Shown: positions 18,008-27,895, counted from the stretch's first letter. The stretch: 52,579 nt of DNA from Prochloraceae cyanobacterium (GCA_030065265.1 JASJCW010000001.1:1-52579), one strand, 5' to 3'. The notes: generated from the sequence alone by a model not told the origin. Numbers and translations are program-made.

Positions 18008-18895
18008 TTAAATTTCTGCATAAGCTCGATCGATCAAGCTGCGAGCTAAGGTTTGAACCCCAGTATGTTCGTAATAGTTGGTAGTCATATCTAAAAAAGC
18101 CGCAACATAATCGAGCTTATCGTCAGAAACTTCGATAAAACCTCTGATATTATCCATAATTTTGTCTGGAGACAAATCTCTCTCTTCAACAAAACCGCTC
18201 ATCCAATCTCGCACAGAAGCAAAACTATTACCAATAAAGTTTAGTTTGCTCTCGGAGTCTTCTCCAGGAATCTCTTCATTAATGCTATTGAAAGTTCTAT
18301 TTTCTTCTAAATCTCGAGGAGAAAGATTATTCAGGATCGAATCTATTTTGATTAAAAAATCTGGCCCTAAAGGAATTAAACCATCCAGACAAATTAAAGC
18401 AGCCATTCGCATTATTGCCTCTCCGCTATAATTGCTAATCGAAGCGGCAAATTCTCCAATGCTGTCTCCAGGAATGCCATTAACTTGACAAAAAGCGAGG
18501 ACTTCTACAACTAATTTAATCGATAAGTCGATTGCTTGTGCCTTATCGGGATTAGGAGTTACTCGATTTAAAAAGCCAAATATAGGAATTGAGTTGCCAA
18601 CTTTATTCGCCAAAGCTGCAGCACCTAAAGCCTTATCGGCATTATCGACAGTCTGATACAACCACATCGATCGCTGATATCCCTGAGATTTATCGTTGTA
18701 GAGCCAAACAGCGCGATCGCCAATTTGTTGGATTATTTCTTCGTCAGTTTCACCTGTAACTTCGCGAATAGTATTATCAAAACCAACTAAGTTATTCCAT
18801 TCTCCAGGTACGACAAAATCTAGAGATTTTAGTACCATAATGGTCATATTATTAGTTGGCAACTCGTCAACAATTTTGTAAATTGGTTTGCTCAA
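18008..18895 (-). CDS. Conserved hypothetical protein, soluble and helical
   Basis: A 295-residue protein without signal peptide or clear membrane segment. It is mostly helical and acidic. There is an N-terminal beta-rich part (TIMVLKSLDFVVPGEWNN) and a long helical part. No known catalytic motif is seen. Next to it, 34 bases downstream on the same strand, is a lipoprotein gene, so the two could be one transcript. It converges on the STAS/transferase gene. Its role is unknown. Confidence 0.8.
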   Translation of the reverse strand: MSKPIYKIVDELPTNNMTIMVLKSLDFVVPGEWNNLVGFDNTIREVTGETDEEIIQQIGDRAVWLYNDKSQGYQRSMWLYQTVDNADKALGAAALANKVGNSIPIFGFLNRVTPNPDKAQAIDLSIKLVVEVLAFCQVNGIPGDSIGEFAASISNYSGEAIMRMAALICLDGLIPLGPDFLIKIDSILNNLSPRDLEENRTFNSINEEIPGEDSESKLNFIGNSFASVRDWMSGFVEERDLSPDKIMDNIRGFIEVSDDKLDYVAAFLDMTTNYYEHTGVQTLARSLIDRAYAEI

Positions 18896-18929
18896 AATAT
18901 ATCTCCCGATTCAATCGCAATATTATCGA

Positions 18930-19436
18930 CTATCTCAAATTAGCTAAACCACGTAAATTGAATTTTTCTAACCATTCTTCTCGTTCGTTAGCATCTAATT
19001 CCGAAGAACTTACTTTTACCTGATAGCGATCTTCAACTAAAACTGCTGTTGTGTTTTTTCCTTGTTGAATTGCTGGATAACCGCTAATTTTTTGACTGCT
19101 TTGCTCAAACTTTTTCTTGGCAATTTCATTTCCAACTGTATCGGAAATTGACAATTTAGCTATTTCTTTACCTTCTTGCTTCAGCACAGCTTGAGAAAAA
19201 CCTTTTTTCTCTTGAGTGTAAACTCTTTCGTAACCATCACTACTTTTAGGAAAAAATTTATTAAACTGACTGCCTTGCGTTGCTTCTTTTGCAATTGTTT
19301 GATTTCTTTGAGGCCCTTCAGTGCTGTCTTTTTGTGCCCCTTCATAACGAGAAGCTGGTTGTTGAGCGCAAGAAGTTACTAATAATAAAGTTACGATTAA
19401 AAAAGGAGCTAAATATTTTCTTAAGCTTGGAATCAT
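18930..19436 (-). CDS. Putative lipoprotein
   Basis: A 168-residue exported protein. Residues 1-22 form a signal peptide with a lipobox LVTSC, so the cysteine would be lipidated and the protein anchored in a membrane. The mature part starts with a polar, glutamine-rich low-complexity stretch and ends in a small globular domain (DGYERVYTQEKKGFSQAVL). No family is recognised. It lies upstream of the 295-residue unknown gene on the same strand and is followed by it after 34 bases. Confidence 0.82.
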   Translation of the reverse strand: MIPSLRKYLAPFLIVTLLLVTSCAQQPASRYEGAQKDSTEGPQRNQTIAKEATQGSQFNKFFPKSSDGYERVYTQEKKGFSQAVLKQEGKEIAKLSISDTVGNEIAKKKFEQSSQKISGYPAIQQGKNTTAVLVEDRYQVKVSSSELDANEREEWLEKFNLRGLANLR

Positions 19437-20693
19437 TGTCTATTTGCCTCGCTAAGGATCGAGTAATATGGATGCCGACTCATATTCTTTCTGTCGAAAC
19501 TCCACTTATTTAAGTTTACCTTAGCGAAGTGTATTCAAAAAGTCTTTTAATTGTTAAGTTATTTAGTAGTTAGCTAAGATACTTACTTAATAAATTAGAA
19601 TTATTATGTAATATTCTTAGTTAAAAGTCGTCTGACGAACAAAATATTAGCTGTTGAATCTAGGTTGGTTTATCAAAAATTAAAGATATTTTAAAAAATT
19701 CAATGAGGTTTAAGCTATTGGATTCAAAAATAAAATCCAATATGTCTTCTTTATCTTGTTAAAAAATGTTTGTTGTATTATCTCCATTTAAAATAAGCAA
19801 AAATAATAATTTCTCATGGATATTACTCCACGAAATCATAAATTTGACCGGTTTATTTGATAAAGATTGAATGAAAATTTGTAGATCTATTTTCAATTGT
19901 AGCTATCTACATTTTGCAATTTAGATATTCTATTATTTAAACCAAGATGATTCCGATCGTATTTTTATTATAAAATTAATGCAATAAACGCAGTCGACAA
20001 TTAAACGAGCCAATATTTTATCAACATTTTTACTTAAAAATTAGAGAATAAATTTTTTTTGTTTCAATAAATTTTACTTAAAGTAAGTTGCAAGAAAAAG
20101 ACTTAGCAGAGAAAGAAGCAATTACTATTGCGATTTTACTCAGTCCAAATTGATTTGAAATCGCTTTACTACTTTTGAAGTAAATAATAGAAAAAAGATA
20201 GATCGAGATAGTCATAAATATAGAAAAAGAAAAATTTGTAGTGTTTTTGTAAATTGAATAATTTTAAAATCAAAAATACAGACACTTACAACTAGAAAGA
20301 TTTGACTGAGGTATTAAACGAAAAATTCAAACCTAAGAATCTGCATCTTCGGGCAAACTAAACAAATATTTCAGAGCCTAAAATTAATGTAAAATCTAGC
20401 TAGATATGCAAATCTCAATTTTAGATTAAAGTAAAAACTGCCAAAATAAACAAAATATTTGAAGATAATTCCGCTTTAAGAAGAAACAATTCAAAATAAT
20501 CTATTTAAAAATGAAAAAATATTAACCAGACTTGAGGATTGCCCGCTCCCATTCGGCCGCGCTCGATAAGATAGAAGCATCGGCACTAAAAAATTATTAG
20601 CATTTGAATAGTAACAGATTCTCAATCTTGCAAACCGAATTTCCAGTTAGAGCATATAACCTGAAGACAAAAAAACAATTTAGTAGCTATTTT
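19437..20693. other. Long AT-rich intergenic region
   Basis: About 1.25 kb between the lipoprotein and rsfS genes. It is very AT-rich, with many stops in all frames. I see no gene, tRNA or long repeat. A TTG at 20604 opens a frame into rsfS but the residues from it do not match the family. It may be decayed sequence. Confidence 0.45.
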
Positions 20694-21137
20694 ATGAGCG
20701 AACAAAAATCAAACGGAGAAAATAAAATATCAAATATGACAGCAACCGAAACCCCATCTCAATTAGAAACTAGAAAACTAGCCCGAGCAATTGCGATCGC
20801 CGCAGAAGATCGCAAAGCAGCAGATATAGTAATCTTAGAAGTAGCCGAAGTATCCTACTTAGCAGACTATTTTGTGATTGTTACTGGGTTTTCTCAGACT
20901 CAAGTGCGAGCTATATCGGATTCAATTGAAGATAAAATCAGTAAAGAATTAGATCGAAATCCATTGCGAGTAGAAGGGAAATCCCAAGGAAATTGGATTT
21001 TGCAAGATTATGGCGATGTCATCGTCCATATTATGCTAGAAAAAGATCGAGAATTTTATAATCTCGAAGCTTTTTGGGGGCATGCTAAAAAAATAAACTT
21101 TTCAACAATCTCTGAAACATCCAGCGATCGCAAATAA
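20694..21137 (+). CDS. rsfS: Ribosomal silencing factor RsfS
   Basis: RsfS binds ribosomal protein uL14 and blocks subunit joining when nutrients are short. I start it at the ATG at 20694 (147 residues); the ATG at 20736 is equally possible and no strong ribosome site decides. The conserved core runs from LARAIAIAAEDRKAADIVIL to the end, with ADYFVIVTGFSQTQVRAISD, WILQDYGDVIVHIM and the YNLEAFWGHAK block. Length fits the cyanobacterial family. An asparaginase gene follows about 200 bases downstream on the same strand. Confidence 0.93.
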   Translation: MSEQKSNGENKISNMTATETPSQLETRKLARAIAIAAEDRKAADIVILEVAEVSYLADYFVIVTGFSQTQVRAISDSIEDKISKELDRNPLRVEGKSQGNWILQDYGDVIVHIMLEKDREFYNLEAFWGHAKKINFSTISETSSDRK

Positions 21138-21340
21138 AGAGCTTTGCTAACGAACCAAGATATTGTGACGATCTGGCTTGCCAAAATCAGAGAATGGAGA
21201 TTTTCTCCGTTCGTGCTATCGAAAAAACTCGAGCCAATCCTTAAAAATATCGAGCAAACAGCATTTAAATTTTATTATCGATCGTTATCGTTTCTGCGAT
21301 CGAATCCCTGGCTTTAAAAATAGGTTAAAACTAAACTCGA

Positions 21341-22294
21341 ATGACAAGAGCAAAACGTGCATTTGCACAAAAATTAGAAGTTCATCTACTCCGCGAAGGT
21401 ATTATCGAATCAGCTCATCACGTTGAAGCAACTGTCTGTGATAATCGCGGTAGGGTATTATTATCGGCTGGTAATCCCGAAACCACCGCTTTCATTCGTT
21501 CTGCTCTCAAACCCTTTCAAGCTCTAGCCGTTACCACAACAGGTACTTTAGAACGTTACGATCTGACGGATAAAGACTTAGCAATTATGTGCAGCTCTCA
21601 CCGAGGCACGATCGAACAATCACGTCAAGCATTTAATATTCTTTGGCGTGCTGATATCGATCCTGGTGCTTTGCAGTGTCCGATTCCAGAAAATAAAACA
21701 AGTCCCCTAGAGTATAATTGTTCGGGAAAACACGCAGGTATGTTAGCTGTCTGTCAAAATAATTACTGGCCTCTCAATACCTACTTACAAAATTCTCATC
21801 CAGTTCAAAAGCTAATTTTAGACAAAGTTGCTGAACTGCTCCAAATGCCTGGAGCAGAATTGATTGCAGCTCGGGATGATTGTGGCGTTCCCACTTACTC
21901 GATGCAACTGACTCAAATGGCTTTTTTATTTGCCAAATTATCTTCAGGGAATAATTTAGATTTAGAAAGAATCGTTCGCGCCATGATCAATTATCCCGAA
22001 ATAATCGCTGGTAATGGAGCTTTCGATACCGAATTAATCAAACTAACTGAAGGCTCATTAGTCAGTAAGTCTGGAGCTGAAGGAATACAATGTATCGGTC
22101 GCGTTGGTGAAGGTATGGGACTGGCAATCAAGGCTCGAGATGGTTCTCGTCGTGCTAAATATGCGGCAGCAATTCACATTCTCAAGCAAATGGGTTGGAT
22201 TACCCCTACAGTTGCCGAAGAGCTTGCCGATCGCTTCATGAATTTAACTCACTTCAAGCGTTTAGAAGTGATCGGCGAACTTGCGATGGTCTGA
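21341..22294 (+). CDS. L-asparaginase of the Rhizobium AnsA-like (type III) family
   Basis: A 317-residue asparaginase, releasing ammonia and aspartate from L-asparagine. It belongs to the type that resembles beta-lactamases in fold rather than the E. coli type. The conserved blocks are RSALKPFQALA (with the reactive Ser-x-x-Lys), CSSHRGT near residue 86-92, CSGKHAGML around 127-135, and DDCGVPTYSM. The C-terminal SGAEGIQCIG block is also conserved. No signal peptide is seen, so it acts in the cytoplasm. It lies between rsfS and the initiator tRNA. Confidence 0.92.
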   Translation: MTRAKRAFAQKLEVHLLREGIIESAHHVEATVCDNRGRVLLSAGNPETTAFIRSALKPFQALAVTTTGTLERYDLTDKDLAIMCSSHRGTIEQSRQAFNILWRADIDPGALQCPIPENKTSPLEYNCSGKHAGMLAVCQNNYWPLNTYLQNSHPVQKLILDKVAELLQMPGAELIAARDDCGVPTYSMQLTQMAFLFAKLSSGNNLDLERIVRAMINYPEIIAGNGAFDTELIKLTEGSLVSKSGAEGIQCIGRVGEGMGLAIKARDGSRRAKYAAAIHILKQMGWITPTVAEELADRFMNLTHFKRLEVIGELAMV

Positions 22295-22370
22295 AAAATA
22301 AAGAAAATCTAAATAACGGTCGAGAAGGGTTGTTATTTTGGATGAATTGTCCTTATAATAGATAAGGCGA

Positions 22371-22444
<74 letters not shown>

Positions 22445-22451
22445 TAAAGTG

Positions 22452-22496
22452 AAGACTCTGCAACTAAAAATTGTGGAGTCTTTATTTTTATTTTAT
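22452..22496 (+). terminator. Terminator after tRNA-fMet
   Basis: AAGACTCTGCAA at 22452-22463 pairs with TTGTGGAGTCTT at 22471-22482 with one mismatch, followed by a T-rich stretch. It lies a few bases after the tRNA 3' end. Confidence 0.8.
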
Positions 22497-22604
22497 TTAG
22501 CGATTCTCGAGTTTGTCACCGCTCGAATGCAAAAATAGAGAAATTATGTCAAGCTTGGAAAAAAGCTTTTTATTCCAAACAAGATAAGACTCGGACAGAG
22601 GAAA

Positions 22605-24059
22605 ATGAATATTAAATTACGCAAACCAATCTTAATCGGCGGAATCGGAATATCCATGGCACTTTGGCTGTGGCAAAGTTTTCTTAGCTCGGTGGTGCAT
22701 TTTGGCGAATTAAGTGTTGCTGGAATTGCGCTTGTGGGTATGGGTTTTTGGTGGTTACAAAAATCGACTAAAAACACTCTTGAAGAAAAAGCTTTACCTG
22801 AAATTACCAAAGATACTGTAGAGCAAGCGATCGCCGCTTCAAAAGGGGCAATCGTAGCATTAGAAACAGAAGCACCAAATCTAGATATATCTTATTTAAA
22901 ACAACAAATTAGCAATCTTCCAGAAGCACACGATCGCGAAATTATTAAAGTAGCTGTCACTGGGGGAGCTAAAAAAATCGGTAAAACTAAATTAAAACAA
23001 GTTTTAGAAAGTAGTCATATTCAAGAAAATCTTAAATTTATCGAAACAGATTCTTTATGCGCGCCTTCAGAAGATGAAGTAAAAAACGCGATCGAAACTA
23101 ATTTGACTGCCGATTTAGTCTTATTCATCGCAACCGGAGATTTAACTGATTCAGAATTACAGAGCTTAAAACGTTTAAAAGCTGAGAATCAACGTTTACT
23201 AATAACTTTCAACAAACAAGATCGATATCTACCCGAAGAAAGAGCTTTTATTCTGCAGCAACTACGCCAAAGAGTATTAACTATCGCTCCTTCAGAAGAT
23301 GTAATCGGAATTTCTGCCGATCCCGCTCAAATCAAAGTAAGAAAGCACGGTGAGGATGGTTCTATCTTAGAAAGTATGGAACAACCCGAAGCAGAAGTAA
23401 ATTCTTTATGCGATCGCCTCTCGGAAATTATTGTCGCAGAAAAAGAACAATTACTGCTGACAACTACTTATAGAGAAGCTATTGTCTTAAAAAATAAAGC
23501 TAAAGATATTTTAAATAAAGTCAGACGCGATCGCGCTTTACCTATAGTTGAAAGATATCAATCTATTGCTGCTGCTGCTGCTTTTGCTAACCCTGTAGCT
23601 GCTTTAGATCTCTTAGCAACTGTGGCAATTAGCGGTCAAATGCTAGTAGACTTAAGTGAAATTTACCAACAAAAATTCTCTCTAGACCAAGCTAAAACTG
23701 CTAGCGGTACGATTGGTGAATTGATGGTTAAATTGGGTTTAGTCGAACTTTCTACCCAGACTGTCGCCAGCGTACTCAAAACTAATGCTATCACTTATGT
23801 AGCCGGGGGTGCAGTACAGGCCGTTAGTGCGGCTTATTTAACTCGCATCGCTGGTTTGAGTTTAATTGAATATTTCCAAGAGTTAGAAATAAATACTGAT
23901 TCGGGCCGAGAATTAAATTTAGGCATTTTAGGCGAGAAAATTCAAAAAATCTTCCAACAAAATCAAAGAATTGGAATCGTGCAAAATTTTGTCGAAGGAG
24001 CGATCGCAAGATTGCCTCAATTGAAAAGTTCAAATTCTCCTCGAGCAGCTTCAGCTTAA
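22605..24059 (+). CDS. GTPase-like membrane protein with DUF697
   Basis: A 484-residue protein. Two membrane helices sit at the N-terminus (about 9-27 and 34-50). Then comes a GTPase-like domain with a Walker A loop VTGGAKKIGKTKL near 118-130 and an NKQD motif for base recognition. After it is the DUF697 region with membrane helices, around 330-430 (AAAAAFANPVAALDLLATVAI, GAVQAVSAAYLTRIAG). The G domain looks degenerate. Related proteins exist in many cyanobacteria and in the YcjF family. It is likely a membrane-linked nucleotide-binding protein of unknown role. Confidence 0.85.
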   Translation: MNIKLRKPILIGGIGISMALWLWQSFLSSVVHFGELSVAGIALVGMGFWWLQKSTKNTLEEKALPEITKDTVEQAIAASKGAIVALETEAPNLDISYLKQQISNLPEAHDREIIKVAVTGGAKKIGKTKLKQVLESSHIQENLKFIETDSLCAPSEDEVKNAIETNLTADLVLFIATGDLTDSELQSLKRLKAENQRLLITFNKQDRYLPEERAFILQQLRQRVLTIAPSEDVIGISADPAQIKVRKHGEDGSILESMEQPEAEVNSLCDRLSEIIVAEKEQLLLTTTYREAIVLKNKAKDILNKVRRDRALPIVERYQSIAAAAAFANPVAALDLLATVAISGQMLVDLSEIYQQKFSLDQAKTASGTIGELMVKLGLVELSTQTVASVLKTNAITYVAGGAVQAVSAAYLTRIAGLSLIEYFQELEINTDSGRELNLGILGEKIQKIFQQNQRIGIVQNFVEGAIARLPQLKSSNSPRAASA

Positions 24060-24181
24060 TTAATATACTGGCTTCAAAAAAATAAGGTAGAGGGTTTAAT
24101 CTTAAAACTCTAATTGTTTTGATTGTCTTTACCCTTGACATTTTTAGTTAAACAACCTTATCTGAACTATTTTTTAATAAG

Positions 24182-24213
24182 AAGTGCGAAGGATTATCTT
24201 CGTACTTTTTTTT
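24182..24213 (+). terminator. Rho-independent terminator after the DUF697 gene
   Basis: AAGTGCGAAG pairs with CTTCGTACTT (one G-T pair) around a six-base loop, followed by eight T residues to 24213. A textbook terminator. Confidence 0.85.
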
Positions 24214-24348
24214 ATACGGTAAAATTAACTATATTTATGATATTTTGTGTAATCTCGATCGTATTTAGGAAGTTTTGCTGATGTCTACAATTACTCGGTT
24301 GAGATTATAATTTTAGTTATCAATTAATAATTAAGTGCAATAGTTTTA

Positions 24349-24609
24349 ATGTTTTTAAATTCTCAAGATCCATCTAACAATAAAATCGTTTATCTTTTTA
24401 ATCAATTAACCGATGAAGAAATCAAAAAAATCACAGCTCAAAACTTTAAATTCATCAATAATTTAAGTGGTTATGAAATAGAACAATTATGGGGTGATAA
24501 TTTAGAAAAATCAATTGAAACAGATTTAAAGGAGCTTGAATCGAGACTCGATCGAACTTGCGAACTTATGAATTTATCAGAAAATAAATCGCCATTTTTC
24601 CCAAAGTAA
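24349..24609 (+). CDS. Small hypothetical protein
   Basis: An 86-residue soluble protein, mostly helical and acidic in the second half (KSIETDLKELESRLDRT). It starts at an ATG preceded by AT-rich DNA and no clear ribosome site. It converges on the SucD-like gene, seven bases away. No family or motif is recognised. Confidence 0.5.
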   Translation: MFLNSQDPSNNKIVYLFNQLTDEEIKKITAQNFKFINNLSGYEIEQLWGDNLEKSIETDLKELESRLDRTCELMNLSENKSPFFPK

Positions 24610-24615
24610 TAGAGG

Positions 24616-25509
24616 TTAGTTCTTTTTCAAAATATTTTTGATTAATTTTGGTATTTGAGAAGGACGCTGGGCCACTTTAACCCCTGCATTTTGCAAAGCT
24701 AAAATAGTTTTTTGTTCTTGATTGATAGCAGGCACAGAATAAGAAACTTGAGTAGTCACGATCGAAAGAGCGTCGATATAATTACGTTCTATTGGAACTT
24801 CTAGTCCGGCTAAATAGGCAATTGTCGGTTTTTTAATTTTTTTGGCAATAAAATCAGCTAAAGTAGGAGAAATAAGACCGTTAGGATGTTCGATCGCCAC
24901 AATTATTTCCGTGCGATCGTCGCGATCTAAAATTTCTAACCACTGTTCAAAACTAGAACCAATTATTCTTTGTTTGCCCAAAGTAACAACAATTGACTGG
25001 CCTAATTGAGCCTGATTCAAAGCTAAAGCGACTTCAGCACAAACGCTATGACTGCGACTAATTAAACCCACTTTTCCTGGGGTATAAAAATGGGGTTCGA
25101 TCGTTCCCAACCACATTTTTTCGGGGATCAAAATACCCGAACTACCGCAACCTAAAATCAAAGTACCAGTCGAGCGCGCTTTTTTGAGCAAACGTACCAT
25201 ATCTAAAGGAGGTATGCCGGCAGAAACAATAATAATCTGTTTGATTCCCGCCGCGATCGCTTCTAAAGCAGCATCTAAAGAGCGTTCGGGTGCGACAAAA
25301 ATAATTGTAGTTTCAACTTCGCCAACTTTTTCGATTGCTTCTTCAACTAAATCGAAAATAGGAATATCAAATAAATGCTGGCCTCCTTTTCCCGGACAAA
25401 TTCCCGCAACAATATTAGTTCCGTAGGCTTTCATCCTAGTAGTGTAGTAAGAACCGAGATTGTTAGTAATTCCCTGAACGATTATTTTACTGTTTGGTTT
25501 CCAATTCAT
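24616..25509 (-). CDS. SucD-like CoA-ligase alpha subunit, catalytic histidine missing
   Basis: A 297-residue protein of the succinyl-CoA synthetase alpha family. It keeps the CoA-binding domain with VQGITNNLGSYYTT and PGKGGQHLFDIPIF. In true SucD, the phosphohistidine lies in an MGHAGA block after YIAGVTAP. Here YLAGLEVPIERNYIDAL has no histidine. The GPNCPG loop reads GCGSSG and the SRSGTLTYEA motif reads SRSHSVCAEV. So it is unlikely to be a standard succinyl-CoA synthetase. It follows the SucC-like gene by six bases. It may bind CoA in a non-catalytic role, or work on another acid. Confidence 0.82.
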   Translation of the reverse strand: MNWKPNSKIIVQGITNNLGSYYTTRMKAYGTNIVAGICPGKGGQHLFDIPIFDLVEEAIEKVGEVETTIIFVAPERSLDAALEAIAAGIKQIIIVSAGIPPLDMVRLLKKARSTGTLILGCGSSGILIPEKMWLGTIEPHFYTPGKVGLISRSHSVCAEVALALNQAQLGQSIVVTLGKQRIIGSSFEQWLEILDRDDRTEIIVAIEHPNGLISPTLADFIAKKIKKPTIAYLAGLEVPIERNYIDALSIVTTQVSYSVPAINQEQKTILALQNAGVKVAQRPSQIPKLIKNILKKN

Positions 25510-25515
25510 AATAGG

Positions 25516-26742
25516 TTACTCGATTTTTGCCAGAGATATAGTTTGACTGACAGCTTCTTCTAGATCGTCAATCCAGCGTACTGGCATTTCCGTGAAAGTT
25601 GCTTCAGGAAAATCTTTTTTTCCGCCGACAATACGTATTATCCATTGCAGCGGTTCTGGTTCTGAACCTAGATCCGATCCGTCTAGAGATCCTTCTTCAA
25701 TTGCTAGCTGTTTTACTGCTGCTTTTTGTTGCAATAGTTGAAGATAATCGACGATCGCGTTGGTGGCAGATCCGGTAATTTCTTCATTCCCTAAAATATT
25801 TATCAAGACTGCTTTAATTCCGCTTACTTCGCTTAACTTTTCTAAAGCAGTATTGAGGGAGCGAGCGATGTAATAATGGGGCAACAATTCGGATTTAGTG
25901 GCGCGATCGATGACTAAAGAACCTCGCGGCTTACCCCCATCTCGAACTATTAAATCCCAAGTTACTAAAGCCAAACCAAGACTGTTACAAACGATCGCAA
26001 TATTACCCGACTCATCTTGATAATCTAACCACTGAGGTGATGGTAGAGCAGATAAACTTTGAGAATCGTTAGTAAAATTGTTATTTGCTCTTTGAAGAGA
26101 GTATAAATCGGGGTGACGTACTAAAGCATTGCTGTTGATCGTAATTTTGCCATCTAAGGCCATTACCTCACCGTCAACACCGACACCGAGAGGGTTAATT
26201 TCAATAATATCGAGGTCTTTTTCAACAAACAAGCGATACATTTTTTCAACGATCGCGCTTACCGATTGAATTAATTTGCCCCGCAATCCCATTTTAGTGA
26301 CCAAACGACGAGCATAAAATGGGGAAAAATCTGCTTCTACTACTACTTTTTGGATATTTTCCAGTAGGGGTTCTATTTCTACTCCTCCTTTTGCCGATCC
26401 CAGCAATACAGGTCTTTTGAGCTGATAATCTAAGACTATAGCCAAAAAGAATTCTTCTTTAGCGTTATAACGAGCCTCAGCTAAAATAACGTTAGGATAT
26501 TGACCTAAAATTGGTAAATTAAAAATATATTGAGCTGCGGCAATCGCATCGATCGTATTTTCAACAAAACGGATTCCTCCAGCTTTTCCCCTACCTCCAG
26601 CGCGAACTTGAGATTTTAGAACGACTGGATAAGGAATTTGTAATTTTTTAATTTGTCGGGGATCTGCAATCGGCTGAGATGGCAGAATTGGGATGCCTAC
26701 TTTGCTAAATAATTCTTTAGCTTGATATTCTAGTAAGTCCAT
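25516..26742 (-). CDS. SucC-like ATP-grasp CoA-ligase beta subunit
   Basis: A 408-residue protein of the succinyl-CoA synthetase beta family. The N-terminal ATP-grasp domain is well kept: MDLLEYQAKELF, VKSQVRAGGRGKAGG-like KSQVRAGGRGKAGG, and EINPLGV. The C-terminal ligase half has lost the usual signatures: the expected DVGGGA reads VIDRA, and the NIFGGI motif reads NILGNE. It forms an operon with the SucD-like gene. Both have drifted in the same part of the catalytic site, so this seems a divergent pair rather than sequence error. Substrate unknown. Confidence 0.83.
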   Translation of the reverse strand: MDLLEYQAKELFSKVGIPILPSQPIADPRQIKKLQIPYPVVLKSQVRAGGRGKAGGIRFVENTIDAIAAAQYIFNLPILGQYPNVILAEARYNAKEEFFLAIVLDYQLKRPVLLGSAKGGVEIEPLLENIQKVVVEADFSPFYARRLVTKMGLRGKLIQSVSAIVEKMYRLFVEKDLDIIEINPLGVGVDGEVMALDGKITINSNALVRHPDLYSLQRANNNFTNDSQSLSALPSPQWLDYQDESGNIAIVCNSLGLALVTWDLIVRDGGKPRGSLVIDRATKSELLPHYYIARSLNTALEKLSEVSGIKAVLINILGNEEITGSATNAIVDYLQLLQQKAAVKQLAIEEGSLDGSDLGSEPEPLQWIIRIVGGKKDFPEATFTEMPVRWIDDLEEAVSQTISLAKIE

Positions 26743-26872
26743 TAATGATATTTATTCGATGCGACCGAGATTATTAAGATCGAGAGATAATTAAGTAATT
26801 TTAGCTTAGTCAAGCTATGGTTTTACTATTTATTTAAAGATTAAATTGCAAACAAACTGTAAATATTTAACA

Positions 26873-27796
26873 TTATTCCTGTTTAGAAATCGCTTTTTCT
26901 CGCCATTTTTGTTCGACGCGATTTATACCGTAAAACCATTTCCAAAAAATATCTGTAACTCGAGTCGGTAAAATTTTAGTCATTAGAAAAACAAATATTT
27001 CTCCTCCTGTAGCAGCTAAATAGCGAGGACGAGGATTACGATCTGTTATCGCGCGCAAAATTACTTTAGCAGTTCTTGCGGCAGTCCAACCTAAAGTTTC
27101 TGTTTGTCGTTCGATCGCGGCAAATTTTTCAACAACAGGAGCATAAGGATTTTGTTCTGGTTTTGGCATGGCTCGAGCTATATTATCTTTAGCAATGCGA
27201 ACGAATTCTGTTTTCACCGGGCCTGGTTCGACGACGCTGACTTTAATATTAAATCCACTCAACTCCATTCTGAGGATGTCGCTGAGAGCTTCTAGAGCAA
27301 ATTTCGAGCAACTATACAAACCGGCGATCGGAAAAGCCATGCGGCCGCCAAGAGAACTAACATTAATTATTCTACCTCCACCCCGATCGCGCATCCCTGG
27401 AATTAGAGCTTGAGTTAAAGTCAAAGGCCCGTGAAAATTGACGGCGAATTGTTGTTTGGCATCTTCTGGAGATACTAATTCTAAAGGCCCCATTTGTCCG
27501 TAACCAGCATTATTTATTAATATATCCACACCGCCAAAATGTTCGATCGCTTGTCTTGCTAACATCTCAACTGTTTTAGTATCGGAAATATCTGCTGGAA
27601 TGACTAAAACTTTAGCTCCATTATTGCGACAGTTATTAGCAACTCGTTCTAGTTTTTCTCGGCTTCTGGCGGTTATAACTAAATTAATATTTGGCAATTC
27701 TGCAGCCAATAATTCTGCTGTAGCAGCACCAATTCCGTAAGATGCTCCTGTAATTAAGAATACTTTATTCGATAATTCTACATTGTTTTTCATCAA
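26873..27796 (-). CDS. Short-chain dehydrogenase/reductase
   Basis: A 307-residue SDR with Rossmann fold. The NAD(P) site TGASYGIGAA is at 16-25, NNAGYG in the fourth strand, and the catalytic Tyr-x-x-x-Lys as YSCSK around residue 160 after the SSLGG serine block. The C-terminal extension has a hydrophobic segment (IFVFLMTKILPTRV) that may anchor it to membrane, as in some acyl or steroid reductases. It starts with two methionines. The next gene leftward (SucC-like) is 130 bases away. Substrate unknown. Confidence 0.9.
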   Translation of the reverse strand: MMKNNVELSNKVFLITGASYGIGAATAELLAAELPNINLVITARSREKLERVANNCRNNGAKVLVIPADISDTKTVEMLARQAIEHFGGVDILINNAGYGQMGPLELVSPEDAKQQFAVNFHGPLTLTQALIPGMRDRGGGRIINVSSLGGRMAFPIAGLYSCSKFALEALSDILRMELSGFNIKVSVVEPGPVKTEFVRIAKDNIARAMPKPEQNPYAPVVEKFAAIERQTETLGWTAARTAKVILRAITDRNPRPRYLAATGGEIFVFLMTKILPTRVTDIFWKWFYGINRVEQKWREKAISKQE

Positions 27797-27895
27797 TCTA
27801 AATATTAAACCACTAGTAATTGTGAGATGGTATATTTATTACCCTAATTTTGATTTATACTTTTGTGGCATTCCAAGTCTTGAGGATCTAAAACT

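Noticed and set aside
17943..18011. Possible 22-residue peptide with a CxxC-like pair
   Set aside because: Too short, overlaps the end of the minus-strand gene, and no way to test it from sequence alone.
20604..20693. N-terminal extension of RsfS from a TTG
   Set aside because: Adds 30 residues outside the conserved family core; ATG starts at 20694 and 20736 are more likely.
21165..21317. Possible 50-residue gene between rsfS and the asparaginase gene
   Set aside because: Frame is open from a GTG but lacks a ribosome site and has no recognisable family; a second frame overlaps it (21178-21426). No basis to prefer either.
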